Shown piece after piece: positions 16,798 through 26,389 of a DNA stretch of 64,000 nt. Source of the stretch: Niabella drilacis (GTDB lineage: Bacteria; Bacteroidota; Bacteroidia; Chitinophagales; Chitinophagaceae). The DNA lies in contig NZ_FMZO01000002.1 in NCBI RefSeq assembly GCF_900101395.1, positions 323,840 to 387,839 of the forward strand. The letters run 5' to 3'. Positions within the stretch are counted from its first letter, which is position 1, and every line of letters begins with the position of its first letter. The notes beneath the pieces were generated by a model that had not been told where the DNA came from, did not search any database, and worked only from the letters and a program-made list of their open reading frames with translations. The position numbers were made by a program, and so were the translations under genes.

Positions 16798-16854
16798 CCG
16801 GTAGTGCATCCCGCTTTGGGCGGGAGGGGCGCTGGTTCGAATCTGGTGGTCCCG
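16798..16854 (+). pseudogene. tRNA remnant lacking its 5' part, tandem to tRNA-Pro
   Basis: Aligns without gaps to tRNA-Pro positions 16695-16751, offset exactly 103 bp, 38 of 57 bases identical. CCGGTAG of the D-loop, the T-loop with flanks (GGTTCGAATCT) and the 3' acceptor GGTCCCG are kept. The 5' acceptor strand and first D-stem strand are replaced by the terminator T-run. The anticodon stem is different but perfectly paired (TCCCG/CGGGA, loop CTTTGGG), so this is the 3' portion of another tRNA or a strongly diverged duplicate. It cannot form an acceptor stem and is not a working tRNA. Confidence 0.75.
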
Positions 16855-16977
16855 CCAAATAGAAAATACTTAGCAGCGATACTTTGCTCTTTTTTATTTT
16901 CGCCGAACCCCCTTTCCGTGTATATATATAAGCAATGTGGCCTCATTTAGCCGGTCCGGCTCCCGGATTTTAAAAAG

Positions 16978-17011
16978 CAACAAGAGCCGCTAAAATTCAG
17001 GGCTCTTGTTA
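16978..17011 (-). terminator. Terminator hairpin after lipoprotein gene
   Basis: AACAAGAGCC pairs with GGCTCTTGTT (10 bp) around GCTAAAATTCA. On the minus strand it is followed by GCTTTTTAAAA, as expected for a terminator of the gene ending at 17039. Confidence 0.7.
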
Positions 17012-17038
17012 CCGGTATATGCAGTTTGTTCTATGCGG

Positions 17039-18190
17039 TTATTGGCAGCACATTTCGGTTATCGTCCACTTGGGTATATAGAGCTGGTTTCTGCCACCAG
17101 CATTGGAAAACACGCCTTCAGAAAATGCAGTGGTTTTTATACTGGCGCCAAAATTTACTCTCGAATCGGTTTTAGTTATGGTGTAATCTTCTGTGATGTT
17201 CTTTTTGCGTTCTAATCTGAAATACCCGATTACAGGAACCACAACTGTTATATTTTCCGCATTATACCCCGTGTTGTATTCGGCAGTACCTACGCTGGCA
17301 TGCCCATAAAATGTGAAGGCATATGCCGCGGCGTTCCATATAATTTCTTTATGAACTTTTACCTGGGTACAGGCTGCATTTGCAAAGTTAACATTGCCTG
17401 TAAGACTAACGCCAGAGCGTGATTGCCCCCATGGCAAAGGGTAGGAAAATGCACTGGAAAAAATGCCATTTGAGCCTATCCCGTATGCCGCTGCATAGGA
17501 TGCCATCAATTTGTAGGTATAAGCGTTTGCACTATTAATGCTTGGGTAATAGATGTTTCCTGCTCCCCATGTGCAGGGTGGGGTTGGAGGAGTGGGTGGG
17601 GTGGGTGGTTTCGTTTCGTCAGGATCAGGGTAATTATCATGATCCGGCGGTAGCATCCAGGTCATCGAACCATAAGGGCGCGCTATATCAAAATAGAAGA
17701 TCAAAAATTCAGCTTCAAATCTGATTAACCCCCTTAGTTCTTCAGGCAGCAGACCGGTTATTTTTTCTTTGTATGCTTTTTCATCTATTCCTGTTTCCGC
17801 CCAGCCTTTCAGCATAAAGTCATGGTATTTTTCATTCATGATCTCGAGCAATCGATCCTTCTCCGCACCTGGTTCTATGGTGCCCAGTTTTTTTGCATCT
17901 TCCTGGTACGCCTTGTTTAATTCCGGATCTATTTTCTCTAAAATGCTGTTCAATTTTTCCTGAACAGGGGCTACAAGCTCGCCTACTTCATCAAAGAATT
18001 TTTGAGGTATGGGCGAGACTGATGCATTCGTATCCTTCTGCTCCGTAAATAAGGTTGCTTTTGATATTAAGGCAGTTCTTCCAAGTTGCGCTTTTTCAAT
18101 GGGTAAATTTGAATCGGTTTGGCTCTGTTTGGTACAATTGGATAGTACCAGTACAAGCACGAGGAATAAACAAGATGATACGTGTTTCAT
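17039..18190 (-). CDS. Predicted lipoprotein with Pro-Thr linker, function unknown
   Basis: Secreted lipoprotein of 383 residues. The signal is MKHVSSCLFLVLVLVLSNC with the lipobox cysteine at about residue 19. A helical, charged N-terminal domain (about 40-175, rich in K, E and D) is followed by a short linker made of repeated PPT triplets near residue 195. A C-terminal domain of about 175 residues is rich in aromatic residues, Asn and Gly and probably all-beta. The last residues are EMCCQ. I do not recognise a family. It stands alone between tRNA-Pro and the MG2-like gene, with a terminator behind it and an 18-bp palindrome about 180 bp upstream. Confidence 0.75.
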   Translation of the reverse strand: MKHVSSCLFLVLVLVLSNCTKQSQTDSNLPIEKAQLGRTALISKATLFTEQKDTNASVSPIPQKFFDEVGELVAPVQEKLNSILEKIDPELNKAYQEDAKKLGTIEPGAEKDRLLEIMNEKYHDFMLKGWAETGIDEKAYKEKITGLLPEELRGLIRFEAEFLIFYFDIARPYGSMTWMLPPDHDNYPDPDETKPPTPPTPPTPPCTWGAGNIYYPSINSANAYTYKLMASYAAAYGIGSNGIFSSAFSYPLPWGQSRSGVSLTGNVNFANAACTQVKVHKEIIWNAAAYAFTFYGHASVGTAEYNTGYNAENITVVVPVIGYFRLERKKNITEDYTITKTDSRVNFGASIKTTAFSEGVFSNAGGRNQLYIPKWTITEMCCQ

Positions 18191-18588
18191 ATCTCACTTT
18201 TTATGGTTTTTAAATAATAAATACTTTTACTCCTATTCTATTGCGGCCCTGGATGGTTTTAAGGACTTAAATATTATAGGTCGTTTGTGTTGCATGCATT
18301 TAACGATGTAAAAATATATCGACAGACAGGGCCCATCAATCATCTAAAAACATGATTTATGTAATAATGCTGTCACTAATATTAGTGACGGGGCCAGGTC
18401 TTCTGGGTTTTTTTGAAGAAATCAGCCATACTCAACCGGGGAGCATTCTGTCAATTAAGATAACAGGGCATAATCAGGTATCACCTTCCCGGGCTTAGAC
18501 CAGTGGAAGCGCCGGTCTTCTTAAGGAAAGGGCATTGATGGTTGATTTATTAAATGGCAGGAGCTGAATGTAGGACTGTAGCGGTTTA
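18191..18588. other. Intergenic region with an 18-bp perfect palindrome
   Basis: No gene seen in about 400 bp. The notable element is GTCACTAAT-ATTAGTGAC at 18372-18389, a perfect palindrome with no spacer, located about 180 bp upstream of the lipoprotein gene. The rest is AT-rich near the lipoprotein start and otherwise featureless. Confidence 0.5.
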
Positions 18589-21282
18589 TTATTCCTTCAC
18601 CTGTATCTTTTGTACTTGCAGGCCTGTATTGCCTTTAAAGTCCATTCCCTCCATCCAGATGGTATAGGTGCCGGGGTTATCGCCGGTGTAAAAGCTCAGC
18701 ACGGCTTCTCCCTTTTCATTGGTCATTACATTGGCGTTCCAGTAAATGGTGGAGCGCAGGTCGGTAATGCCCTCTGTTTTGCTGGGGGTATTGTACCGGG
18801 GGGCGTAAAAAGTTCTGCCGTAATGGAAGGGTTGCGGAAACAGGTAGCTTTTGCCCATGACCGCTTTCCGGTAAGGCCCCTGGCCCGAATAGGTAGTAAC
18901 CTCAAAAGCAACAGTAAGATCCCTCATGACATCTATCTGTTCTTTTGGGTTCAGGGATTGCCTTATATATGCTTCGGTCAGGTTACGGGAAAAGAACACT
19001 TCAACACCTCGTATTTCCGGCATTGTAAAGCTGGTTAAAAGATCCAGTAAAACAAACCCATCTCCAACCCCTTTCATAGCATCGATCCCGTCTATATAGA
19101 ACTTGGGCCATACGCGGCTTTTTCTGCCCGTTGGGTCCTCCATATACAGCTCGTTTCCGGCATAGTGAAAGCCCTTTACTTTTGCGGTAATTAAATCCAT
19201 CAGGTTCTTCTTTTTACCATATTCAGGTTTTATTTCCGCATCAGTGATCACCAGGTCTGCCTTTCCCGGGCCATTCCGGTTTTGAGAATTAGCCACCGCC
19301 TGTTTTGCGGTAACCGTTACGTTCTCCATCATGGTGCTGTCCCTGACCCAGTTGGCAAGCGCTTCCTGTGCAGCAAGTTTTATATTATTGATAATTGTGG
19401 CTTCGTTGTCTGCGTCCCTGTTGGTAACGATGATGGATTGAACATTGGCCGTATCAGCCTTATTAGAAAAGGTAACACTTCTTCCAAATTTTTTAAAATC
19501 GTCTCCCATCAGGATTGCTCCAAAGGAAGAGGCTTCAAAAGGCGGTATCTGGTTAAATACAAATTCGCCTTTTTCGTTTGTCCGGGTCACGAGCATAATC
19601 GGTTCCCCGTCTTTTTGAGTACCGGTCAATACTATCCGGGCGTTCTTTGCCTTGCCGCCGATACCCTTTATCACCTTGCCTTTGATTACAAACTCAGGTT
19701 CTGCTTCGTATTTAAAGGTAGTACTGTCCCAGTTGTATTTTATAAAGCCCTGGGTCAGCATCAGCGCATCGGCCGCCCGGGTAATACTGTCGCTGGTATT
19801 GCTTACATAATAGCCCGGGGTTTCAATAGTGCCTTTCAGGTCGGACTGCAATAAAAGATAGGACAGGATATTGGGGTCTTTTTCCCGGTTCTTTTCAACC
19901 TGTTGGTCGTCGGTAACGGCAATGGAAAAGCTGCCTTCTGCCGGTGATTGGTCAGCATCACGTATGTTGATTTTTAATGTTACACTGTCTTTTTTATGGT
20001 ATGCTGTTTTGCTGGTGCTGATATTCAGGGAGAGCGGGTCCTGGTGATTCACAAAAAATGCCCGTTCATTCAATACCTGTCCATTTTCCGTAAGGAGACG
20101 GGCAGAGGCCACGCCGGAAAGAAAGCTGGCTCTCTGGATAGAAACGCCGGGTGTGGTTTCCGTAAGGCTGATCCGGGTCTTGTATATTTCATACCCCTTT
20201 TGCTGAACGGTTAAAAAATAGGGCTTATTCAACGCTGCTCCGGCCCCTTTTATCATAAACTCGATATTCCCGGAGGAAGCATTATTTTTAACGTGAAGCA
20301 GCGTGCCGTTGATTTCTGATTCAGGAAGCTGGAATTTTTGTCCGTTCTCCAGTATCGCTGTATAGCGCACTCCGGGCTGAGGGATCAGCCCGAATGTACC
20401 CATACCTTTATATTGCTGGGCGAATTCTGTGATGGTTGTACTAGACGGGTCAACAATCCTGCCGGCTACGGCCGCGGATCTCCCGTTTTCCTGCACGGCT
20501 TTGAACGCAACGGTATTTTCAACACCGGCAATAAGGTGACCGCTTTCCGGCAGGAATTGCAGATCGATATCTTTTTTCAGGTTAATCCGGAAAGCCGCAT
20601 AGGGATGCTTTGGATCATCCCCAATGCGGACATGGAAGCGTTGCGGGATCTGTTGTTGGGTAAGGGGAAAATCTACCCGGGCTGCAGCATCGCTACCGGT
20701 TGTGAAAGTACTTTGCCGGATGCTGCGCTCTTTTTCATCTGTTATCAGTATTTGAGTAGCGGTATTTTGCAGGGGGGTGTTTTGAGCGTCTTTTAATGAA
20801 AAGGTGAGCCTGATGTTCGATTTGCGTCCATTGGTCTCGATTTCAGCTGTCTGACCGGAAATGAACCACTGCTGTTTTTTTCTGCTAAGCGTAATTTCCC
20901 TTTGATAAAGCAGGCTGTCTCCAAAATTGCGCATCCACCGGGTATAGGCACGGAGCAGATACCTGCCGGCTTCAAAAAGACTATCAGTGGAAAACTGTCC
21001 AAACGCAGTGCCGTCTGTTACATGAAGCGCATAGCGCTGTACGATCTTTTTATTTGCATTGATCAGCTCGATATAGGCAACACCGCTTTTTTCAGAAGGC
21101 ATATGATAGAGGGCCTCTGTTAAATAGAGCTTATACCAGATCGTATCTCCCTGCAGATAGTTATTTTTATCGGTATGGAGGTACAGCTTTTCTCTTTGAG
21201 CGGTAGCCAACTGGGCATTGCTTACCCCACATAAACTCATAAATGTAACGAATAGAAGCAGCGGAAATGGTTTTATATACAT
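18589..21282 (-). CDS. Large secreted protein with MG2-like and carboxypeptidase-regulatory-like domains
   Basis: Exported protein of 897 residues with signal peptide MYIKPFPLLLFVTFMSLCGVSNAQ. The N-terminal part (EKLYLHTDKNNYLQGDTIWYKLYL) is the macroglobulin MG2-like opening of a Bacteroidota envelope family. A regulatory-like beta domain (about 525-600, IKGKVIKGIGGKAKNARIVLTG) follows. Next comes a TonB-plug-like segment (about 690-760, with FYIDGIDAMKGVGDGF and IRGVEVFFS), then a C-terminal beta segment with YTIWMEGMDFKGNTGLQVQKI. No C-terminal barrel is present, so it is not a TonB receptor. Annotated relatives are mostly of unknown role; a periplasmic or outer-membrane-associated place is inferred. 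It is transcribed alone. Confidence 0.75.
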   Translation of the reverse strand: MYIKPFPLLLFVTFMSLCGVSNAQLATAQREKLYLHTDKNNYLQGDTIWYKLYLTEALYHMPSEKSGVAYIELINANKKIVQRYALHVTDGTAFGQFSTDSLFEAGRYLLRAYTRWMRNFGDSLLYQREITLSRKKQQWFISGQTAEIETNGRKSNIRLTFSLKDAQNTPLQNTATQILITDEKERSIRQSTFTTGSDAAARVDFPLTQQQIPQRFHVRIGDDPKHPYAAFRINLKKDIDLQFLPESGHLIAGVENTVAFKAVQENGRSAAVAGRIVDPSSTTITEFAQQYKGMGTFGLIPQPGVRYTAILENGQKFQLPESEINGTLLHVKNNASSGNIEFMIKGAGAALNKPYFLTVQQKGYEIYKTRISLTETTPGVSIQRASFLSGVASARLLTENGQVLNERAFFVNHQDPLSLNISTSKTAYHKKDSVTLKINIRDADQSPAEGSFSIAVTDDQQVEKNREKDPNILSYLLLQSDLKGTIETPGYYVSNTSDSITRAADALMLTQGFIKYNWDSTTFKYEAEPEFVIKGKVIKGIGGKAKNARIVLTGTQKDGEPIMLVTRTNEKGEFVFNQIPPFEASSFGAILMGDDFKKFGRSVTFSNKADTANVQSIIVTNRDADNEATIINNIKLAAQEALANWVRDSTMMENVTVTAKQAVANSQNRNGPGKADLVITDAEIKPEYGKKKNLMDLITAKVKGFHYAGNELYMEDPTGRKSRVWPKFYIDGIDAMKGVGDGFVLLDLLTSFTMPEIRGVEVFFSRNLTEAYIRQSLNPKEQIDVMRDLTVAFEVTTYSGQGPYRKAVMGKSYLFPQPFHYGRTFYAPRYNTPSKTEGITDLRSTIYWNANVMTNEKGEAVLSFYTGDNPGTYTIWMEGMDFKGNTGLQVQKIQVKE

Positions 21283-21948
21283 GGGTTGTCAAGTATTATT
21301 TCAGTATGCGTTAGTATATATGATTCGTAAATTTAATAAATTGCCGGGATATGCGCAATGAGTATATTGCTGGCATATGTTAAGCCCTCCTTATTGTTTG
21401 CCCCTGTGAGCTACGGGCGGGGCACAGTGCTTTTCTCCGGCTTTGCGGGGCGGCGGCAGTTACGCTCGTTTGTTGAAAACCGATACTACTATTGCAATGG
21501 AGTGATTTTTTGCACTGCTTTCATTAAAAGGGGACAGGCATTATCCAGTGCGATTTTTGGGGGGTGGAAGTGCTGATCTTATTTCTGTAAAGCCTTCCTC
21601 CGTAACACCAATGTCTACGGGCTGCATCCGGAACAGGTTACCGGGTGCAGCTGCAAAAGATAGTACCGCCCCTTCCAGGTAACAGCGTACATCCGATCTC
21701 CCGTTTTTCTGCCATATTGGGCGTCATGAAATGGATGGTTGCAGTGTGTTTTTTGGTGGCGTGCTGCCGGTATAACAAATGATCTTTTTGCACAGGTTGA
21801 TAGCCATGCCGCGTCATTTTCAGACACCATCGGGGAAGGTGCGGGTCTGCGGGATTGATCGGTTCAGATGGCTAAGGGGTTATCACGCAGGGAACCGATC
21901 CCGCCTTAAACTTTGATGGGGGTACCCGGAACACCCGGTTACGTCACC
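21283..21948. other. Gene-poor region with possible gene remnant
   Basis: About 665 bp between the MG2-like gene and lacI. No intact gene was found; short open frames on both strands have no recognisable family. A decayed stretch on the minus strand is listed separately. Confidence 0.5.
21545..21718 (-). pseudogene. Possible remnant of an RND periplasmic adaptor C-terminus
   Basis: One minus-strand frame reads IWQKNGRSDVRCYLEG and then FRMQPVDIGVTEEGFTEIRSA before a stop. This resembles the end of HlyD/AcrA-type adaptors, where a strand IWxKNGxSxVYVLEG is followed by a strand like RPVxIGxxxxGxTEI. A stop lies just before the segment and no start is available. The match is by eye only, and the segment could be chance. 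Confidence 0.25.
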
Positions 21949-22998
21949 CTATGCTTTCCGGGATCTGCCCGGGCGGTCCTTTTTTCCCGTGGATTCGCGG
22001 ATGATCAGGGTGCTGGGGATAGTGATGTTCTTGCTTTCCAGGATGGCTTTCCCGTTCTTTTTTGTTTTGATCTTTTCCATCAGGGTCTGGGCAGCTGTTT
22101 CGCCCATTAACAAACCGGGATAGTCGATGGTTGATAATTTGGGACTGATCAGGCTGCCGAGGATGTCATTGTTAAAGCCGATCATCCCCATATCCCCGGG
22201 AATGCGGATCCCTTTTTGCTGTAGCGCATCCATGCAAACAGCAGCGGCAAAGTCGTTCGTGATAAAAAAAGCATCCGGTTTTTGAAGCAGTAATTTGTTC
22301 AGGGCCTCCAACGTATCTTCCCGGTTCAGGCTGCAGGTTTCTACCAGCTCCGGGACGAAAGGGATCCGGTGGTCTGCCAGCGCTTTTTTGTATCCCTTAA
22401 AACGATCTTCGTAAACATTTCTTTGAAGGCTGGCGGTGATATGTGCAATGCGCCGGTAGCCCTGGTCCAGCAGGTGGGCCGTGGCCTGGTAGCCGGCCTT
22501 AAGGTTGTCGATCACAATTTTGCTGCAGGGCATCTTTTTTATGATACGGTCAAAGAAAACAACGGGAATGCCTTGCTCAAAAAAGGGGCTAAAATGATCC
22601 ATCGAGGAGGTGGTCATCGCAAGGGATACGATCAGCCCGTCTACCCGTTTGTTAAAAAGATTGCGCGTATTGGCAATTTCCCGTGCTCCGTCCTCACCGG
22701 AGTGAGCGATGAGGATATCGTATCTTTCCTTTGTTGTGATCTTTTCAATACCGGAAAGCACCGAAGTGGCAAAATGGCTGTTGACCTCGTGCAGCAATAC
22801 GCCGATGGTACGGGATTGCTGTTTACGCAGGTTGCTGGCAATAAGGTTTTGGCGGTAGCCCATTTTTTCAGCCATCGCCCGGATCATTTCCCGGGTACGC
22901 AATTTTACCAGCGGGCTGTCGTCCAGCGCGCGGCTGATGGTGGCGGTTGAGAGATTGAGCGCACGTGCCAGATCGTAAATGGTTACCTGTTTCTCCAT
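21949..22998 (-). CDS. LacI-family transcriptional regulator of the xylose genes
   Basis: Repressor of 349 residues. The N-terminal helix-turn-helix is VTIYDLARALNLSTATISRALDDSPLVKLRTREMI (about residues 5-39) with the hinge NLIASNLRKQQSRTIGVLL. The rest is a periplasmic-binding-like sensor domain with GIPVVFFDRI and PDAFFITNDFAAAVCMDAL. It is divergent from xylB-xylA, 122 bp away. The shared region carries a LacI-type palindrome (23041-23054), so it very likely controls xylose use. Whether the ligand is xylose itself or a xylo-oligosaccharide product is not visible. Confidence 0.93.
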   Translation of the reverse strand: MEKQVTIYDLARALNLSTATISRALDDSPLVKLRTREMIRAMAEKMGYRQNLIASNLRKQQSRTIGVLLHEVNSHFATSVLSGIEKITTKERYDILIAHSGEDGAREIANTRNLFNKRVDGLIVSLAMTTSSMDHFSPFFEQGIPVVFFDRIIKKMPCSKIVIDNLKAGYQATAHLLDQGYRRIAHITASLQRNVYEDRFKGYKKALADHRIPFVPELVETCSLNREDTLEALNKLLLQKPDAFFITNDFAAAVCMDALQQKGIRIPGDMGMIGFNNDILGSLISPKLSTIDYPGLLMGETAAQTLMEKIKTKKNGKAILESKNITIPSTLIIRESTGKKDRPGRSRKA

Positions 22999-23040
22999 AC
23001 CAGCAAATGTACTTTTTTTTCTTTCAATCTATAATAAAAA

Positions 23041-23054
23041 TGAAATCGATTACA
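23041..23054. promoter_or_regulatory. LacI-family operator between lacI and xylB
   Basis: TGAAATCGATTACA, an imperfect palindrome (6 of 7 base pairs match) with the central CG typical of LacI-family sites. It lies 67 bp upstream of xylB and 43 bp upstream of the regulator. TATATTGC at 23071-23078 is a possible -7 element for xylB, which would put the operator over the -33 region. Confidence 0.6.
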
Positions 23055-23120
23055 TTTTGAAATAAAATAGTATATTGCACTGCCTTTCCGGGTCTGGGAG
23101 GGTTTGCAAAATAAAGGACC

Positions 23121-24638
23121 ATGATTGCTGAAAGAAAAAAGCGGTTTTTATTGGGGATTGACATAGGGACCTCTGCTGTAAAAGCAGCCCTTGTAGACGC
23201 GGATACAAGGGAAGTAGTGGCTTCGGCCTCCTTCCCGGAAACCGTGGAGCGTGAAATACGATCCGCCCGGCAGGGCTGGGCGGAGCAGGACCCCGAACAA
23301 TGGTGGGCAGATGTAAAAGCTGCCGTTCTGCTATTGGGGGAACGCACCGGGGAAAGCCTGGAAGCGGTGGAAGCCATTGGCATCACCTACCAGATGCACG
23401 GGCTGGTGATTACAGATGCCCGGCGAAACCTGTTGCGGGACGCGATCATCTGGTGCGACAGCCGGGCGCTGCAGGAGGGTACCGCAGCGTTGGAAGCCAT
23501 TGGCAAAGAACGGTGCCTGCAGCATTTGCTGAATTATCCCGGCAATTTCACCGCCGCCAAACTGGCCTGGGTTAAACGCCACGAACCGGAGGTATATGCC
23601 CATATCGATAAGATCATGCTTCCGGGCGACTATATTGCCCTGCGGCTGGGCGACTCGGTTACCAGCACTGTTTCGATGTTGTCGGAAGGTGTTTTCTGGG
23701 ATTTCAGGGAACAGGCCCTTTCCCGGGATATCCTTGATTTCTTTGGATTTGACCCCGGTATATTCGGAACCACACAGCCGGTGTTTTCTAACCACGGAAC
23801 GTTGAGCGCAGCGGTAGCAGGGGAGCTTCACATGAAAGCCGGAACTCCCATAACCTATAAAGCGGGCGATCAGCTGAACAATGCGCTTTCGCTGAATGTA
23901 TTAAAACCCGGGGAAATTGCCACTACGGCGGGTACCAGCGGGGTGATCTATGCCGTGACCGATCAGCTGGTTTATGACCCGCTTTCGCGGATCAACGGTT
24001 TTGCCCATGTAAATCATCTCCCCGGTCAAACGCGCATCGGGTTGTTGCTGTGCATTAATGGTGCAGGAATCAGCAACCGGTGGATCCGGGATTGCACGGG
24101 GGCGCAGCATTCTTATGCCCAAATGAATGAAATGGCAGCCACTGTTCCGGCGGGAGCAGACGGACTGCTGTATTTCCCCTTTGGAAATGGTGCCGAACGG
24201 ATGCTGGAGAACAGGATCGTTCAGGCGGGTTTTGGGGGGATCGACCTCAACAAACACTCCACGGCACATTTATACCGGGCAGTGCAGGAAGGCATTGCTT
24301 TTGCCTTCCGCTACGGATTGGATATTATGCGGCAGAACGGCCTGCAGGCAAAAGTGGTCAAGGCAGGAAAAGCCAACCTGTTCTTAAGCCAGGTATTTGC
24401 GCAAGTATTTGTGAATGTGACCGGCCTTACACTCGAGCTGTATCATACAGATGCCAGCGTGGGAGCGGCGATAGGCGCAGGCATCGGGTTTGGTATTTAT
24501 ACAGAAGCCAATGCATTTGAAAACCTCCGCCAGGCCGCAGTTATTATCCCCGAAGCGGGACTAAGCCAGCATTACGAAACCATTTACCAGGACTGGCTGA
24601 AAAAAATGGATCAACAAATTCTCCAAAATAAATCATAA
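23121..24638 (+). CDS. xylB: Xylulokinase
   Basis: FGGY-family sugar kinase of 505 residues, full length. It phosphorylates D-xylulose to xylulose 5-phosphate for the pentose phosphate pathway. The N-terminal phosphate motif is [17 protein letters not shown]. The sugar-binding region is YQMHGLVI with [12 protein letters not shown]-domain motifs are [14 protein letters not shown] and [26 protein letters not shown], followed by [13 protein letters not shown]. It starts the xylB-xylA operon, with xylA only 5 bp behind. Control by the divergent LacI regulator is inferred from the operator. Confidence 0.95.
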   Translation: MIAERKKRFLLGIDIGTSAVKAALVDADTREVVASASFPETVEREIRSARQGWAEQDPEQWWADVKAAVLLLGERTGESLEAVEAIGITYQMHGLVITDARRNLLRDAIIWCDSRALQEGTAALEAIGKERCLQHLLNYPGNFTAAKLAWVKRHEPEVYAHIDKIMLPGDYIALRLGDSVTSTVSMLSEGVFWDFREQALSRDILDFFGFDPGIFGTTQPVFSNHGTLSAAVAGELHMKAGTPITYKAGDQLNNALSLNVLKPGEIATTAGTSGVIYAVTDQLVYDPLSRINGFAHVNHLPGQTRIGLLLCINGAGISNRWIRDCTGAQHSYAQMNEMAATVPAGADGLLYFPFGNGAERMLENRIVQAGFGGIDLNKHSTAHLYRAVQEGIAFAFRYGLDIMRQNGLQAKVVKAGKANLFLSQVFAQVFVNVTGLTLELYHTDASVGAAIGAGIGFGIYTEANAFENLRQAAVIIPEAGLSQHYETIYQDWLKKMDQQILQNKS

Positions 24639-24643
24639 ACATT

Positions 24644-25969
24644 ATGCAGGTACTTACAGGAACGACCGAGTATTTTAAAGGTATCGGACAAATAAAATTC
24701 GAAGGGCAGGAATCTGATAATCCCCTGGCTTTTCGCTGGTATGATGAGGCCCGCGTGGTAGCAGGAAAACCGTTAAAGGAGTGGCTGCGGTTTGCCTGCT
24801 CCTACTGGCATTCTTTTAATGGGAACGGAGCGGATCCCTTTGGCGGGCCCACCCATTTTTTTGCCTGGGACCAGAAGGCAGACGTGCTGGACAGGGCGAA
24901 GGATAAAATGGATGCGGCTTTCGAATTTATGACCAAGATGTCGCTGCCGTTCTATTGTTTTCATGATGTGGACCTGGTAGACTACGGTAATGATGTGGCC
25001 GAAAATGAACGTCGGCTGGATGCTATTGCCGGTTATGCCCTGGAAAAACAACAGGCAACAGGCGTGAAATTATTGTGGGGCACGGCCAACCTTTTTTCCC
25101 ATCTGCGGTATATGAATGGCGCGGCAACCAACCCGGATTTTAGCGTGGTGGCCCATGCAGGTGCGCAGGTAAAAGCAGCGCTGGATGCCACCATAAAACT
25201 GGGTGGTGAAAACTATGTGTTCTGGGGAGGCCGCGAAGGCTACATGAGCCTGCTGAACACTGACATGAAGAAAGAACAGGAGCACCTGGCCCGTTTCCTG
25301 CATATGGCCAGGGATTATGCCCGGAAGCAGGGATTTAAAGGGGTGTTCTTTATAGAGCCTAAACCTTGTGAGCCAACGAAGCATCAATATGATTATGATG
25401 CAGCTACGGTGATCGGGTTTTTGCGGCAATATGACCTGCTCAACGATTTTAAATTAAATATCGAGGTTAACCATGCTACCCTGGCAGGTCATACTTTTCA
25501 GCATGAATTACAGGTGGCAGCAGATGCCGGCCTTTTAGGATCCATAGACGCCAACCGGGGCGATTATCAGAACGGATGGGATACGGATCAGTTCCCGAAC
25601 AATCTTAATGAACTGGCGGAAACAATGCTGGTTATCCTGGAGGCCGGTGGCTTTGGCGGGGGCGGTATTAATTTTGATGCAAAAATACGCCGCAACTCAA
25701 CGGACGCAGCTGATCTTTTTCACGCGCATATCGGAGGTATGGATGCTTTTGCCCGGGCGCTGATCATTGCGGACAATGTCCTGCAAAAATCAGAATACCG
25801 AAGCCTGAGGACGGCACGGTATGCCTCTTTTGAGAATGGAGCAGGTAAAGATTTTGAGGAGGGAAAGCTGAGCCTGGAAGCACTCAGGGACCTGGCCCAA
25901 AACGGGGAACCGGAGGTGATCAGCGGCCGGCAGGAGTATTACGAAAATATCATCAATCGGTTTATTTAA
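24644..25969 (+). CDS. xylA: Xylose isomerase
   Basis: Cytoplasmic enzyme of 441 residues (class II length) converting D-xylose to D-xylulose. Catalytic His107 and Asp110 lie in [12 protein letters not shown]. Metal-binding and substrate motifs include [32 protein letters not shown] (metal Glu and catalytic Lys), [37 protein letters not shown] and [13 protein letters not shown]. All expected motifs are intact. The gene ends 79 bp before a strong hairpin terminator. No xylose transporter is in the window. Confidence 0.97.
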   Translation: MQVLTGTTEYFKGIGQIKFEGQESDNPLAFRWYDEARVVAGKPLKEWLRFACSYWHSFNGNGADPFGGPTHFFAWDQKADVLDRAKDKMDAAFEFMTKMSLPFYCFHDVDLVDYGNDVAENERRLDAIAGYALEKQQATGVKLLWGTANLFSHLRYMNGAATNPDFSVVAHAGAQVKAALDATIKLGGENYVFWGGREGYMSLLNTDMKKEQEHLARFLHMARDYARKQGFKGVFFIEPKPCEPTKHQYDYDAATVIGFLRQYDLLNDFKLNIEVNHATLAGHTFQHELQVAADAGLLGSIDANRGDYQNGWDTDQFPNNLNELAETMLVILEAGGFGGGGINFDAKIRRNSTDAADLFHAHIGGMDAFARALIIADNVLQKSEYRSLRTARYASFENGAGKDFEEGKLSLEALRDLAQNGEPEVISGRQEYYENIINRFI

Positions 25970-26047
25970 ATTTTTCAGGTGAAGATGCGCTGAGCTGTTT
26001 GCCCGGGTACGGGCAATGCAGTTCCTGATCTATACCTGATGACTTAC

Positions 26048-26094
26048 AAACGGAGGCAGGCCCGGCAGTTACCGGGGCTGCCTCCGTTTCTTTT
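26048..26094 (+). terminator. Strong terminator after xylA
   Basis: AAACGGAGGCAG pairs perfectly with CTGCCTCCGTTT, and inner CCCGG pairs with CCGGG around CAGTTA. CTTTT follows. It closes the xylBA operon. Confidence 0.85.
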
Positions 26095-26255
26095 GGATGT
26101 GAGCCATCTGTTATCAGCATTCAGCGTTTTACCCGGCCTGCCGGAGGGTAGCCATTAATATAGGCCGGGGATGGGTTAAAGGCTGATGGCCCGGGTTTTA
26201 CATAACTGTCTTATTTCCGCAAAAAACGTATCTTTACGTTTCAAAATCTACTTTG

Positions 26256-26297
26256 ATGAAAATCGTTACTGCCCCGATTGTTGTACTCCTCCACTAA
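26256..26297 (+). CDS. Candidate leader peptide MKIVTAPIVVLLH upstream of MATE gene
   Basis: A 13-codon frame with an ATG preceded by TTTG, ending in TAA 37 bp before a terminator-like hairpin and 92 bp before the MATE gene. The run PIVVLL followed by a stop is the kind of sequence seen in ribosome-stalling or attenuation leaders. There is no direct evidence of translation; the call rests on position and on the hairpin behind it. Confidence 0.4.
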   Translation: MKIVTAPIVVLLH

Positions 26298-26300
26298 GTA

Positions 26301-26368
26301 CGGTCGGAAATCTCCGTTGTAATACTGGTAAGTGACACCTCCGTCATTGCGGATGGTGTTTTGTTTTC
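26301..26368 (+). promoter_or_regulatory. Candidate attenuator hairpin in the MATE leader
   Basis: ACACCTCCG (26335-26343) pairs with CGGATGGTGT (26350-26359, one bulged T) around TCATTG and is followed by TTTGTTTT, as in a rho-independent terminator, 22 bp before the MATE start. An upstream segment with CGGTCGGA and TCTCCG (26301-26316) can form a small hairpin or pair with the terminator arm. This could switch readthrough on or off. Confidence 0.45.
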
Positions 26369-26389
26369 ATTCAAATCAATAAAAAATTT

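Noticed and set aside
16798-16854. Functional second tRNA
   Set aside because: The 5' acceptor strand and half of the D-arm are missing, so no cloverleaf can form.
21358-21576. 72-residue gene upstream of lacI
   Set aside because: No recognisable family, no promoter match, and composition unlike neighbouring genes.
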